From Methanomassiliicoccaceae archaeon (GTDB taxonomy: Archaea; Thermoplasmatota; Thermoplasmata; Methanomassiliicoccales; Methanomethylophilaceae): 33,704 nucleotides of DNA. Positions within the stretch are counted from its first letter, which is position 1; the number at the start of each line of letters is the position of its first letter. Location of the stretch: assembly GCA_009786295.1 (NCBI GenBank), contig WQTN01000143.1, positions 1 through 33,704 of the forward strand, read 5' to 3'. The notes below the pieces were generated by a model that saw only the letters and a list, made by a program, of their open reading frames with translations, was not told the origin of the DNA and did not search any database. The translations under genes and the position numbers were made by a program. This document shows positions 8,991-17,819 of the stretch, one piece after another.

Positions 8991-9061
8991 ATCATCCCGT
9001 CTTTGCTACCTTATGCATGACGGATTTATTAATGATTTATCTTCTCAATAAGATGCAGGGA

Positions 9062-9093
9062 AAAATAAAAATTAAGGTCGGGGCGGTGCCCCG
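9062..9093 (-). terminator. Hairpin plus T-tract terminator-like element after the 2420-aa gene
   Basis: On the minus strand CGGGGC-ACC-GCCCCG followed by ACCTTAATTTTTATTTTT; begins about 20 nt beyond the stop. Confidence 0.7.
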
Positions 9094-9111
9094 GTTTTAC
9101 CGTTAAGCTGT

Positions 9112-12100
9112 TTAATCGTCGATGTAGTCGTATCTCAGGCTTGCAAGCACCAGTGCCACTGTTGCAACCAGGAGCACCAACATCACCGCTGTCCATGAGT
9201 CATAAGCCACATATGTGCCGCCGAATCCCTCTGTAAGAAGGAATATCACGAACGAGATCACGGCTATGAGCACCGCTCCGAGCCTGAGGCCTTTGCCTGT
9301 ACCCGTTCCCTCATAATTCCTCTTGTAAGTGACCGTGAGCGCGATTATGCTTATCATGATGCACAAGACCATGAATACCAAGTTCAGTATTGCAAGGTTC
9401 CCTCCTCCCAATACGGTTGGTCCGGACTGGGTGTCGGTCTCTATGGGCGGAGACGGGCCGCCGCTTGCTGCCCTTACCACGATGGAATGGTCGCTGTTGA
9501 TATTACTGAAGGTATACGACGACAATCCGTCAGAGTTGATCTCCTTGCCATCGATCACCACCACAAGCTTATATCCCGTTTCTGCACGGAAGTCAAATGA
9601 GACCGTGTCTCCGCGCATGGCCTTGATCATTCCGGAGGGAGAGATACTCGTATGAGTGTCCGCGAAGGCAAACACTGCGTACTGCTCGACCGGGGTCGAA
9701 GACCACCTTGCCGTGAGCGCGGTGTCATTGTACAGCTTGTCGGTGAAGGACAGCCTTGTGCTGCCGGAATACCATCCTGCGAAGTACATTCCGCTGCGCA
9801 TAGGTTCGTTGGCGCCGATGGCGCCAAGCATTGTTCCAGACACGACATTGGAGAATGTCTGCAACAACGGGGTCCCTCCGTTTCCGTCAAAGGTCACGGT
9901 GATGAGGTCGACCTTCAGGAAGTCTCCGCTGTCCCTGATCCGGTATGTGGCCGGATTCAGCGGATTCAGCGGGCTGTACAGGTCGGCCCATCCGGCTATG
10001 CCCGACGGAGCCACAGTTCCGAGGTATGTTCCGGAATCTACGTACTGTGTGTTCACCAGAGTGCCGCCGTCATAGAACCTTACTCTCTCATTCCATGTGG
10101 CGAAGAGAGCGGCCGAGTCTGTGGCGCCTGCGAAGAGAGTGCTCAGGTCGGCTGTCGGCGACAGGTGCGTGCCTGTGAATGGGTCCAGCCATCCGTTGAA
10201 CACAGAGTACAGCGATGTCCAGCCGCCGAGGACGGAGGGGTCATACTTGTCTATGAACTTCTCTACCGTGACCGGTGCAGGAGCGCCTGTCCAATTTATT
10301 TCGACCTTTATCGCATTGCCTCCATAATCTCCGCTTGTTACGAGATTATAGGTAAAGCCGATGCTGCCCGGACCGACATCCTCATCCCACTGGAAAGAAG
10401 CAACAGGCGTCATCGATATGCTGTCGTAGAGTTTGATCTCCACTTGCCATTTCGCGGTGTACCAGGTCTCGCTTGTGGGTGTCACAAGGGCTCCGGCGCT
10501 GTTTTTGGCCGAACCGTCATACCATCCGGTGAACGTCAGCCTGCCTTTGGCCGGCTTTTCTGGAAGGTTGATGCTTTGTCCTTCAATGACCAGCATGTCG
10601 GGGATCGATGAAGGCGTTCCTCCGTTGGTGTTGAAATGCAGCACGAACCCATATCCGGCCGTCAGCATTATGTCGCCGACAAATTTGTCGGTCAGCTTAT
10701 AGAGGATATCCCCGCTTGCATAGTACCCGTCGACCGTCCCCAGTTCAACGAACCAAGAGATGAATGTCATTCCGCCCGGTGTGGGGTCCGTGAGGATGAG
10801 CTCTCTTAGAAGGGTGCCTTCCGGCATCAGGAAGAAATCATCGCGCGTATTGAGTATTCCATCTACGCCGGCATCCTGAGTTATTTTTCCGCTTACGTTA
10901 AGCCAGAGGCCGTCCGAGAGATACGCCGGCAGATCAAAGAAGCTGACTTTGACGAGCCATGTCGCCGTAAGCTTCATCGGTTTCAGAACAAGCAGGCCAG
11001 TTGGTTCTGCAGTTCCGTCCGCGTATCTGTCGTTCGGTGTGACAGAGAGGTCCCACCATCCGGTGAACGCTACTCCTGCCCTTGACGGTGCATCAGTGAA
11101 TCTGTCGCTGTGAGTACTGAACCTGCTCGGGAGAGGCTTTTCGACACGCAGATACTGCGGGGCTATCGTGACGCCCGGAGAGTATCCGGAGTCAAATTCC
11201 ACCAATACGACGAACTCGTAGTCCAAGGTCACGTCCTTTGTGATCTTTGATGAGGTACTGTCGCTGGGAACACTTGGGAGATAGAGGAAACCTGTCGTAT
11301 AGTACTGCGTTCCGAAGTCCTCATAGTCGTTAGGGTCAGAAATGCCTGTTCTGTCGTACCATCCGACGAAATTCCAATCGGTCTTTGCAACATACGGGTT
11401 GAGACTGTCGCTCGGCGATGAGATCAGATCTGAAAGTTTCGATCCCTCCAGAAGGTTCATCGAAATGCCGGTGAACAGGGGATTGGCAGACGTGCCTACA
11501 TTGAAGTCGACGACCGCATACCATTTTCCGTATAATGTCGTGTTCGTTGTGACTCCGCTCAGAATAGCCGGCGCCGTTGATAGGCCGCTTGCGGTAAGAG
11601 ACACCGCATCGCTTGCCTTATACCACTTCACATAATTGTTATGGAAGCCGGTTTTGGACAATGTCGGCGCAGTAACGGTGCCGAGGTCCGATACATCGAC
11701 TATGATGTAGCCGAAGGTGTCTGTGCCGATGGTCTCTGTACCGTGGGTCACCGTGCCGACCGGGTACGGGACTTCAAGATTCCCGGTGAAGTAGAACTTG
11801 ACCTCTACGCCCCATTTTGCCTTGAGCGTTATGGAGGACGTGACGTTGCCTGTATAGGCAATATCATTCGTCTGGTTCACATATTCTGTGCTGCCGACAA
11901 GCCATCCTTTGAACGTCTTGTCATTAGCGGCGTTATACGTAGGCAGAGGTACGATGAACTTGCCTGAGCCCGGAGGAGCATTTTCGAACGGCGAACCGTT
12001 AAATGGCGTGCCTTCGTCAACAGTTATCGTCGCCGGGGGCGCGGAAGATCCTCCGTTCATATCGAATGCCACATCCGCCAGCCATCGTATGTAGGCAACC

Positions 12101-15100
12101 GTGTCTGTAGTTATCGAGTCGCCCGGGGCCCACTCCGTAAGCAGGCCGCCGCTGATATAGTCGGGTACGACCCCTCCGTTCTTGTACCATACCGCATTAG
12201 GCTCTCCCGCAGCACTCGGTGTGCCGGTAGTCTTGTAGTACAATCCAGTTTTTGCCAGTGCGACGTATGAAGTGCCGTCGAAGAGGCTCGTGTTCAATCT
12301 GTCCAGCATATCCGCAAACGTATCGGTTGATGTATCGTACGGAACCATCACCATCGAGGGGGATCCTCCCATTATGTTGAATCTGAAAAGGTCCCTGAAC
12401 TCCGGCGTCAGTTCCACGCTGTATGTGTAGTAGATCGTAGGCGGGCCGTTCGTAAACCATTCGTACGGTGTGGAATTGGCGTCGAACCAAGAGGTCGGGT
12501 CGCTGCCGCTCAGCTTGATCTTCGGCATACCGGTGCCTGTCATTTCGAATGCCGTACCTTCCAGAACAAGGAAGTGATAGCTTCCGGGCACCCATGTTGA
12601 CATTGTCGTCTGATCGACGATCCCTGCTAAGCCGCCGTCGTCAAATGTTATCTCGAATCCCCATCCTGCGATGAGCTTGACGTTTTGGGTTACGGTCGTC
12701 AGATTATCATATTTCGTGTCCCCCGCGGCCGGCTTGTTTGTGCCGTCGTACACATACCAGCCGAGGAAATGCATCCTTACGAATTTCGCATCTTCTTTGT
12801 ATATAGGGCCGGTTGTCTGCGCATTCACCATTTCATTTTTTACAGTGTCGAAGATCGTATCCCCGAACAAAGTGTAAGTAGGAAGGGGGTGAGACACAGG
12901 GACAGCCATGGTGTAGGGCGATGCTGTTATCACGGCGCTTCCCATTACGGCGTCATTGAAGTAGAACTCCACATTGGCGGAATACAGGGCCATGAGTTTC
13001 ATATCTCCCTGCACAGGGGCATCCGCCTCAAATCTCTCTTTTGTAGGGTAGAGGTCCGGGTAGAATAGAATTTTGTTCGTCTTCGGCAGCACCAGATTCG
13101 CAACATGGCTTACCGTGATTCCGCCGTCGAGGACATACCATCCGTTGAAGTTCACATCGGAGGCCGTCGGAACCAAAGTCGACGGCAGAGCCGCAGTGTA
13201 ACCGCCGCCGCTCCATGTGCCCACGTTATGCTGGTAGGTGTACACCCCGCTTCCGGGCGAGGTCTCCGCCAGACCGCTCGCTGCCGCCATCGTGGCCGTG
13301 CCGTTGACCCCGTTGTCTGCGTAGAACGTGATCTCGGCATACCATCTCGCCTTGAGCGTAAGAGAGGTCACATTCGGCATAGCAACGAATGCCTTCAGGT
13401 ATGACAGGTCGCCCATCGGATCTGCCGCGTCATAAGCCGCATAGCATGTATCAGAGGGGTTTCCGTACCATCCGCCGAATGTCAGTCCTGTCTGGGACGG
13501 AGTGCCGGGGTAGTAAGAGGTTCCTTTGCCTGTGTTGGTGTTTGTGAGGGTGAATTTCGCTATGTAATAATAATCGAAACTGTCGTAGTCGTTGTTGGGT
13601 TCGACCAGATCGTCTCCGACGATCATTATCACGTTAGTCGAAGGATTGCCGTCGTTCGGATCAAAGGTCACGGTCACAGTTTTGGCAAAATATGCCACGA
13701 ACTTCATGCCGGACTGAAGCGACATCGGCCATTCTGCAACGCTGAGGGCCGGATTGACATACATCCTGTCTCTTACAGAGTATGTCCAAACGGGGTGGTC
13801 CTCATCCGTGGTATCGAGGATACCCCATCCGACGAACGCATATCCGGCGTTCGGCGTTGCTTTCAGGATCAGTCCGGTACCGTATGGGTAACTGGCCTCT
13901 TCAAATCCCTTCGTGCCCGTACTAAATCCGCTGTACAAGGGGATGGAAGGATCAAGAATAAGTTCGACCGAACCCCCGACGGGATTCGCCGCATCGACGG
14001 CAGGTACTATATCTGTATGTCCTGAGGTCAATCTGGTCTCAAGTTTGATCGTGTATTCTTTGCCTATGAACAGTGCGTACAGGTTGAGTATGCCCTGATC
14101 TGTGACAGGGTCGCGGTAGATCAGACTTTCATCAATGGTGAATCCGAAACGATCGACTGCCGTTATCTTATCATCGTTGGTAGTGTTTATGAACACTGCA
14201 GACCCATGTTTTGCATTGTCCGCAGTGTACCATCCTTTCAGACTGAATCTGACGAACTCCGGCCATTCCATGGTCTTCAGCTCTTCGCCAGCAAGATACG
14301 TCAGGCTTCCGTACAGAGTACGGTCGGACACCAAAATGCTGGAAGTGACCATCAGATCATCATAGTCGGGGTCCACGTCATTGAGGTCTCCGTCGCCGTC
14401 ATGGTCGCCGTTGGGGAAGGAATAGAAATCAATGATGTAATACTCTAAAATGAGTTCCCATGTGACGCCGTCGTTTTTATAGCAGGTACCTACCCTGGTG
14501 CCCGTACCGCTGATGTCAGGCATTATGTCTATCGGCGATGCTGAGGTGCCGTCCGCCTCCGGCCCGTATATGCCGGGTTTGACGGATTTCATGTGGAACG
14601 GCGGGGTCTTCTTGTTCTTGTTCTCTACGAACTGAAGGGTTCCTGTGGCCAGACCAGTAAAGTTCCTGATCTCTATCCGCCCCTGCCCATCAGGCAGAAG
14701 GTTTGAAATGTCAACAGGCCCTGTGTTATTTATTATCAGCAGGCCGGTCTTTTCGGAACCTCCGTATGTCCATTTCGCAACGTTGTTCCAACCGTTGAAT
14801 ATTGCCTCTGCCCCGCTCTTTGTGGCCGCATCCGAAGAGACCTGAAGGGCATACATTGTCGTCCCGGAGAAGGAATCCGGCTTGATCACCGTGTCGCCCC
14901 ATACTCCGATCACCAGGCTGTCAAAGGCCATTACCTGCAGATTGGAGAATGATTCGTTGCCGACAGTTGTCTTTTTAGGAAGATAAACTTTGGTGAGTCC
15001 GGTGTTTTTGAAGGCCGAGTTGCCGATAGTGAGTGAACCTCCGGTATCAAGGAATTCGAAATAGGACAGGGACCCGCATCCGAGGAATGCTCCGACACCG

Positions 15101-16374
15101 ATATAGCTCGCATTTGTGGCTGTGACGCCCAGGACACGGGTCTTTGTGAACGCATTGTCCGGTATTTCTTTTATCTCGTTGAGGTCCACCTCTATGGCGG
15201 GGCATCCGTCGAAAGCCGTGCTGTTCATCCTTTCAACCCCGTCTGCTACTGTGAATTTATTGTTGATAAGCTGAGTATCTATTCTGGACGGCACTTTGAT
15301 CAATATCAGATCTCCCCCGTCCAGCCCGTATAATGCACCGCGGACGCCCTTATCGCTGCTGTCCTCAGATATCAGAGATGAGTATTTGCCGTTAGAGGGG
15401 TTCACAACGAAGTATTTCAGTTCTGCGATGCCATCGAATGCGCCATCGCCGATATTGGTGACCATTCCCAGATCCGCTGAGTTCAGATTAGTGTGTTGGA
15501 ACGCATATTTCCCTATGGTGTACGGTGCTGTCAGAGGCAGAGCGATGTCGCTCAGCGCTCTTCCGGAGAATGCATAGGCGCCTATGCTCGTTACGTTTTC
15601 GACAGACAAAGAATATCTTGTCGCATCGTCTTTGCTTGTCTCATTGTTAAAATAAAATGCATAATCGCCAATCGTCACGGCTTTTGGTATACTGAGCGAA
15701 GTTTTTATCGTCGCTTTTGAGAATGCATAGTTGCCGATGCTTGTGCACTCGGGGAGAATGACCTTACTGAAATCTCTTGCAAGAGATGTGCCGGTCACAG
15801 CCCCGAACGCGCCTACGCCTATCGTCGTCACCTTTGGAAGTGAAAGTGTTGCTATTACTGGGATATCACCAGTGTATGGCGAGCCTCCGGACCAAGGCGA
15901 TATTGCAAAAGCAAAATCCCCGACCGTTATGAGCTCTTCTGCAGTTATTTCGGTGAGCGACAGGCAGTTGAAGAAGGAATAATTTCCTATTGCCGTCACA
16001 TTTTTGAGATCAAGCGACTTAAGGGCTGTGCAATCCCTGAATGCAGAATTCCCGATCTTTACTACATTGTTACCCATTATGACCTCTTTCATGAGCTCAT
16101 TAGGATAGAAAGCCAGGTCGGCAATGGCCGTTACAGGATAAACATCGGTACCGCCGATCACTATCTCATTCGGGATTGTTACCTTGTCTGCATTGGCGTT
16201 ATAGCTTATCAGCGTGGCTTCTTTTATGGCCGCGGAAGGGTCGTATTCGAATGTGAAGTCGCCTATTGTTATTGTTGTAGGTGCCGCGCTTGAATCGTCG
16301 TCGGATACAAGCACGAATGCTCCAGCTGTCATCAGGATGACCAAAACAGCTGCCGCTAGTACATTTTTTTTCAT
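9112..16374 (-). CDS. Giant secreted adhesin-like protein: signal peptide, BspA-type leucine-rich repeats, about 13 InlB/Listeria-Bacteroides-type repeats, three predicted C-terminal TM helices
   Basis: 2420 aa; MKKNVLAAAVLVILMTAGAFVLVSDDDSSAAP signal; LRR_5-like repeats (e.g. VVKIGNSAFRDCTALKSLDL, TAIGNYSFFNCLSLTEI); many 'FxGWY' repeats; hydrophobic segments ILNLVFMVLCIMISIIALTV, LGAVLIAVISFVIFLL, AVMLVLLVATVALVLASL. Confidence 0.9.
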   Translation of the reverse strand: MKKNVLAAAVLVILMTAGAFVLVSDDDSSAAPTTITIGDFTFEYDPSAAIKEATLISYNANADKVTIPNEIVIGGTDVYPVTAIADLAFYPNELMKEVIMGNNVVKIGNSAFRDCTALKSLDLKNVTAIGNYSFFNCLSLTEITAEELITVGDFAFAISPWSGGSPYTGDIPVIATLSLPKVTTIGVGAFGAVTGTSLARDFSKVILPECTSIGNYAFSKATIKTSLSIPKAVTIGDYAFYFNNETSKDDATRYSLSVENVTSIGAYAFSGRALSDIALPLTAPYTIGKYAFQHTNLNSADLGMVTNIGDGAFDGIAELKYFVVNPSNGKYSSLISEDSSDKGVRGALYGLDGGDLILIKVPSRIDTQLINNKFTVADGVERMNSTAFDGCPAIEVDLNEIKEIPDNAFTKTRVLGVTATNASYIGVGAFLGCGSLSYFEFLDTGGSLTIGNSAFKNTGLTKVYLPKKTTVGNESFSNLQVMAFDSLVIGVWGDTVIKPDSFSGTTMYALQVSSDAATKSGAEAIFNGWNNVAKWTYGGSEKTGLLIINNTGPVDISNLLPDGQGRIEIRNFTGLATGTLQFVENKNKKTPPFHMKSVKPGIYGPEADGTSASPIDIMPDISGTGTRVGTCYKNDGVTWELILEYYIIDFYSFPNGDHDGDGDLNDVDPDYDDLMVTSSILVSDRTLYGSLTYLAGEELKTMEWPEFVRFSLKGWYTADNAKHGSAVFINTTNDDKITAVDRFGFTIDESLIYRDPVTDQGILNLYALFIGKEYTIKLETRLTSGHTDIVPAVDAANPVGGSVELILDPSIPLYSGFSTGTKGFEEASYPYGTGLILKATPNAGYAFVGWGILDTTDEDHPVWTYSVRDRMYVNPALSVAEWPMSLQSGMKFVAYFAKTVTVTFDPNDGNPSTNVIMIVGDDLVEPNNDYDSFDYYYIAKFTLTNTNTGKGTSYYPGTPSQTGLTFGGWYGNPSDTCYAAYDAADPMGDLSYLKAFVAMPNVTSLTLKARWYAEITFYADNGVNGTATMAAASGLAETSPGSGVYTYQHNVGTWSGGGYTAALPSTLVPTASDVNFNGWYVLDGGITVSHVANLVLPKTNKILFYPDLYPTKERFEADAPVQGDMKLMALYSANVEFYFNDAVMGSAVITASPYTMAVPVSHPLPTYTLFGDTIFDTVKNEMVNAQTTGPIYKEDAKFVRMHFLGWYVYDGTNKPAAGDTKYDNLTTVTQNVKLIAGWGFEITFDDGGLAGIVDQTTMSTWVPGSYHFLVLEGTAFEMTGTGMPKIKLSGSDPTSWFDANSTPYEWFTNGPPTIYYTYSVELTPEFRDLFRFNIMGGSPSMVMVPYDTSTDTFADMLDRLNTSLFDGTSYVALAKTGLYYKTTGTPSAAGEPNAVWYKNGGVVPDYISGGLLTEWAPGDSITTDTVAYIRWLADVAFDMNGGSSAPPATITVDEGTPFNGSPFENAPPGSGKFIVPLPTYNAANDKTFKGWLVGSTEYVNQTNDIAYTGNVTSSITLKAKWGVEVKFYFTGNLEVPYPVGTVTHGTETIGTDTFGYIIVDVSDLGTVTAPTLSKTGFHNNYVKWYKASDAVSLTASGLSTAPAILSGVTTNTTLYGKWYAVVDFNVGTSANPLFTGISMNLLEGSKLSDLISSPSDSLNPYVAKTDWNFVGWYDRTGISDPNDYEDFGTQYYTTGFLYLPSVPSDSTSSKITKDVTLDYEFVVLVEFDSGYSPGVTIAPQYLRVEKPLPSRFSTHSDRFTDAPSRAGVAFTGWWDLSVTPNDRYADGTAEPTGLLVLKPMKLTATWLVKVSFFDLPAYLSDGLWLNVSGKITQDAGVDGILNTRDDFFLMPEGTLLRELILTDPTPGGMTFISWFVELGTVDGYYASGDILYKLTDKFVGDIMLTAGYGFVLHFNTNGGTPSSIPDMLVIEGQSINLPEKPAKGRLTFTGWYDGSAKNSAGALVTPTSETWYTAKWQVEIKLYDSISMTPVASFQWDEDVGPGSIGFTYNLVTSGDYGGNAIKVEINWTGAPAPVTVEKFIDKYDPSVLGGWTSLYSVFNGWLDPFTGTHLSPTADLSTLFAGATDSAALFATWNERVRFYDGGTLVNTQYVDSGTYLGTVAPSGIAGWADLYSPLNPLNPATYRIRDSGDFLKVDLITVTFDGNGGTPLLQTFSNVVSGTMLGAIGANEPMRSGMYFAGWYSGSTRLSFTDKLYNDTALTARWSSTPVEQYAVFAFADTHTSISPSGMIKAMRGDTVSFDFRAETGYKLVVVIDGKEINSDGLSSYTFSNINSDHSIVVRAASGGPSPPIETDTQSGPTVLGGGNLAILNLVFMVLCIMISIIALTVTYKRNYEGTGTGKGLRLGAVLIAVISFVIFLLTEGFGGTYVAYDSWTAVMLVLLVATVALVLASLRYDYIDD

Positions 16375-16816
16375 TTATTTGCCTCCATAAATAATTGTTT
16401 TTCTGGCCGTGTCGCTTACTCACGGACATGTTGTGTCTCTCTTCCACAGCCCTCGTGTGCCCAATTTCCTCCTTGTACAAAAAGTGCTCGCTTTCCGGTA
16501 CTGGATTCAGCAGGGTTTTTTGCATGATCGGCGTTCCGGTATCGCAGAACATCTGTGGATTGATCATTCTGCTCGCGAAGGCAAGACCGCCTGAACCGAA
16601 ATAAAATCTATCGGACAGGACGGCAATTTGTTTGCCGACCGTCTCGCCTGAGCGCAGAAGAGGGACAAAGAAAATTTTTGTGAAACTCTCTTCTTTTTGC
16701 TGTATGCAGTATGGTTCATATGTCCAACCGGTATCGTAGGAGAACGTGCTTATATCTTCCCCGATGAACGACCAATAGGTTATTGGATCCACGAAAGATT
16801 TCGCACAGCCAAACAT
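16199..16816 (-). other. Upstream ORF of uncertain status, out of frame with and overlapping the giant gene start
   Basis: 205-codon ORF. The first ~147 codons fill the region between the predicted promoter (TATATATAAT at about 16848-16859 on the opposite strand) and the giant gene's ATG. No family recognised. Confidence 0.35.
16284..16374 (-). other. Signal-peptide region of the giant protein with SDDDSSAA motif
   Basis: Residues 1 to about 30: basic N-region, hydrophobic core, VSDDDSSAA. Confidence 0.75.
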
Positions 16817-16929
16817 ACCATTCCTGCAATATACGAGATAATTTCTAATTATATATATTCATTTATCTCCATATATGGCAACATACTGTTTATATGTTCA
16901 GAGTTTCCCGATTATTCTGAACAAAGCTA

Positions 16930-17110
16930 TTTCGAAAACCCCCGGATACGCCGGGAACGGGGTCTGTTCCGAGATATCACACGGTCTCCGGCGCAACGGT
17001 TTTTGACGGCAAACAGAAACCGCCTTCCAGCATGAAAACTGCTTTCGCAAACGGAGGACCGCTGCTTCGCCTATCACATGTGCCACATGCATCTGTTCAA
17101 GGTGTTTTTT
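16930..17110 (+). promoter_or_regulatory. Possible structured leader upstream of the ACT-domain gene
   Basis: GC-richer stretch in an AT-rich intergenic region with overlapping stems CCCGG-atacg-CCGGG (16941-16955) and ACCCC...GGGGT (16938-16963). TATA-like TTTATATG at about 16889. Confidence 0.35.
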
Positions 17111-17157
17111 TGTGCAAATTGCCATCTTTGAACGTGTGAGGAAATACCGATCAAGAG

Positions 17158-17691
17158 ATGCATGTTTTTTATCCGCAATGCCCATTACCATGCATGGACT
17201 GTGTGAAAGAAGGATTCATCGGGTTGCCGTCGCAGGAGAGGGTAGCGATGCTTCTTCTCAGGCACGGGATAAGGGTGGAGAACGGCACAGCCTACTGCAA
17301 CGATATAGAGCAATCGGATGCGGCGATAGCAAGGGCGGCGGGCGTAGACCGGAGGGTGGTAAGATCGGCGCTCGACAGGATATCAGCGGTTCCGGAATTG
17401 GACAAGGTGTTCTCGAAACTGCAGTCGATGCTGCTGCTCGCAGATGTCGCGCCGAGGATAGGCTGCACCACTGTGGAGATAATCCCCACGGATGCAACGA
17501 TGCCGGGAATATTGGCAGGAGTGATGGACATCGTCTACAGAGGCGGCCTCTCCGTGAGGCAGGCAGTGGTGGACGATCCGGGGGTGAGGACAGACTCTCA
17601 CCTGATAATAGTGGTCGACGGGCAGATCCCTCCCGAGCTGCTGCCGATGATAAAACAAAGCAGGGGCGTCCTGAGCGTCATACTCCGATGA
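17158..17691 (+). CDS. COG2150-like regulator of amino acid metabolism with C-terminal ACT domain
   Basis: 177 aa; HTH-like SDAAIARAAGVDRRVVRSALDRI followed by an ACT-like region. Start uncertain: the ATG at 17194 (MDCVKEGF) is an alternative. Confidence 0.7.
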   Translation: MHVFYPQCPLPCMDCVKEGFIGLPSQERVAMLLLRHGIRVENGTAYCNDIEQSDAAIARAAGVDRRVVRSALDRISAVPELDKVFSKLQSMLLLADVAPRIGCTTVEIIPTDATMPGILAGVMDIVYRGGLSVRQAVVDDPGVRTDSHLIIVVDGQIPPELLPMIKQSRGVLSVILR

Positions 17692-17819
17692 AGGCATCGG
17701 AAGCTGGCCTCTATGGAGAAAAGAGAAAAGATATGCTATCTTTCATTTAACCCAGAATATACGCGCGCAGATACCTAATTTTGGAGTAATATTATATATC
17801 CCTACACGTATCAGTAACT

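Noticed and set aside
9079-9093. CGGGGC/GCCCCG hairpin as a regulatory RNA
   Set aside because: Immediately follows the giant gene and is followed by a T-rich tract on that strand; best explained as a terminator.
9652-10611. 319-aa + strand ORF antisense to the giant adhesin (and similar ORFs through 9.3-16.0 kb)
   Set aside because: Low-complexity composition mirroring the repeat-rich opposite strand; no start context or family features.
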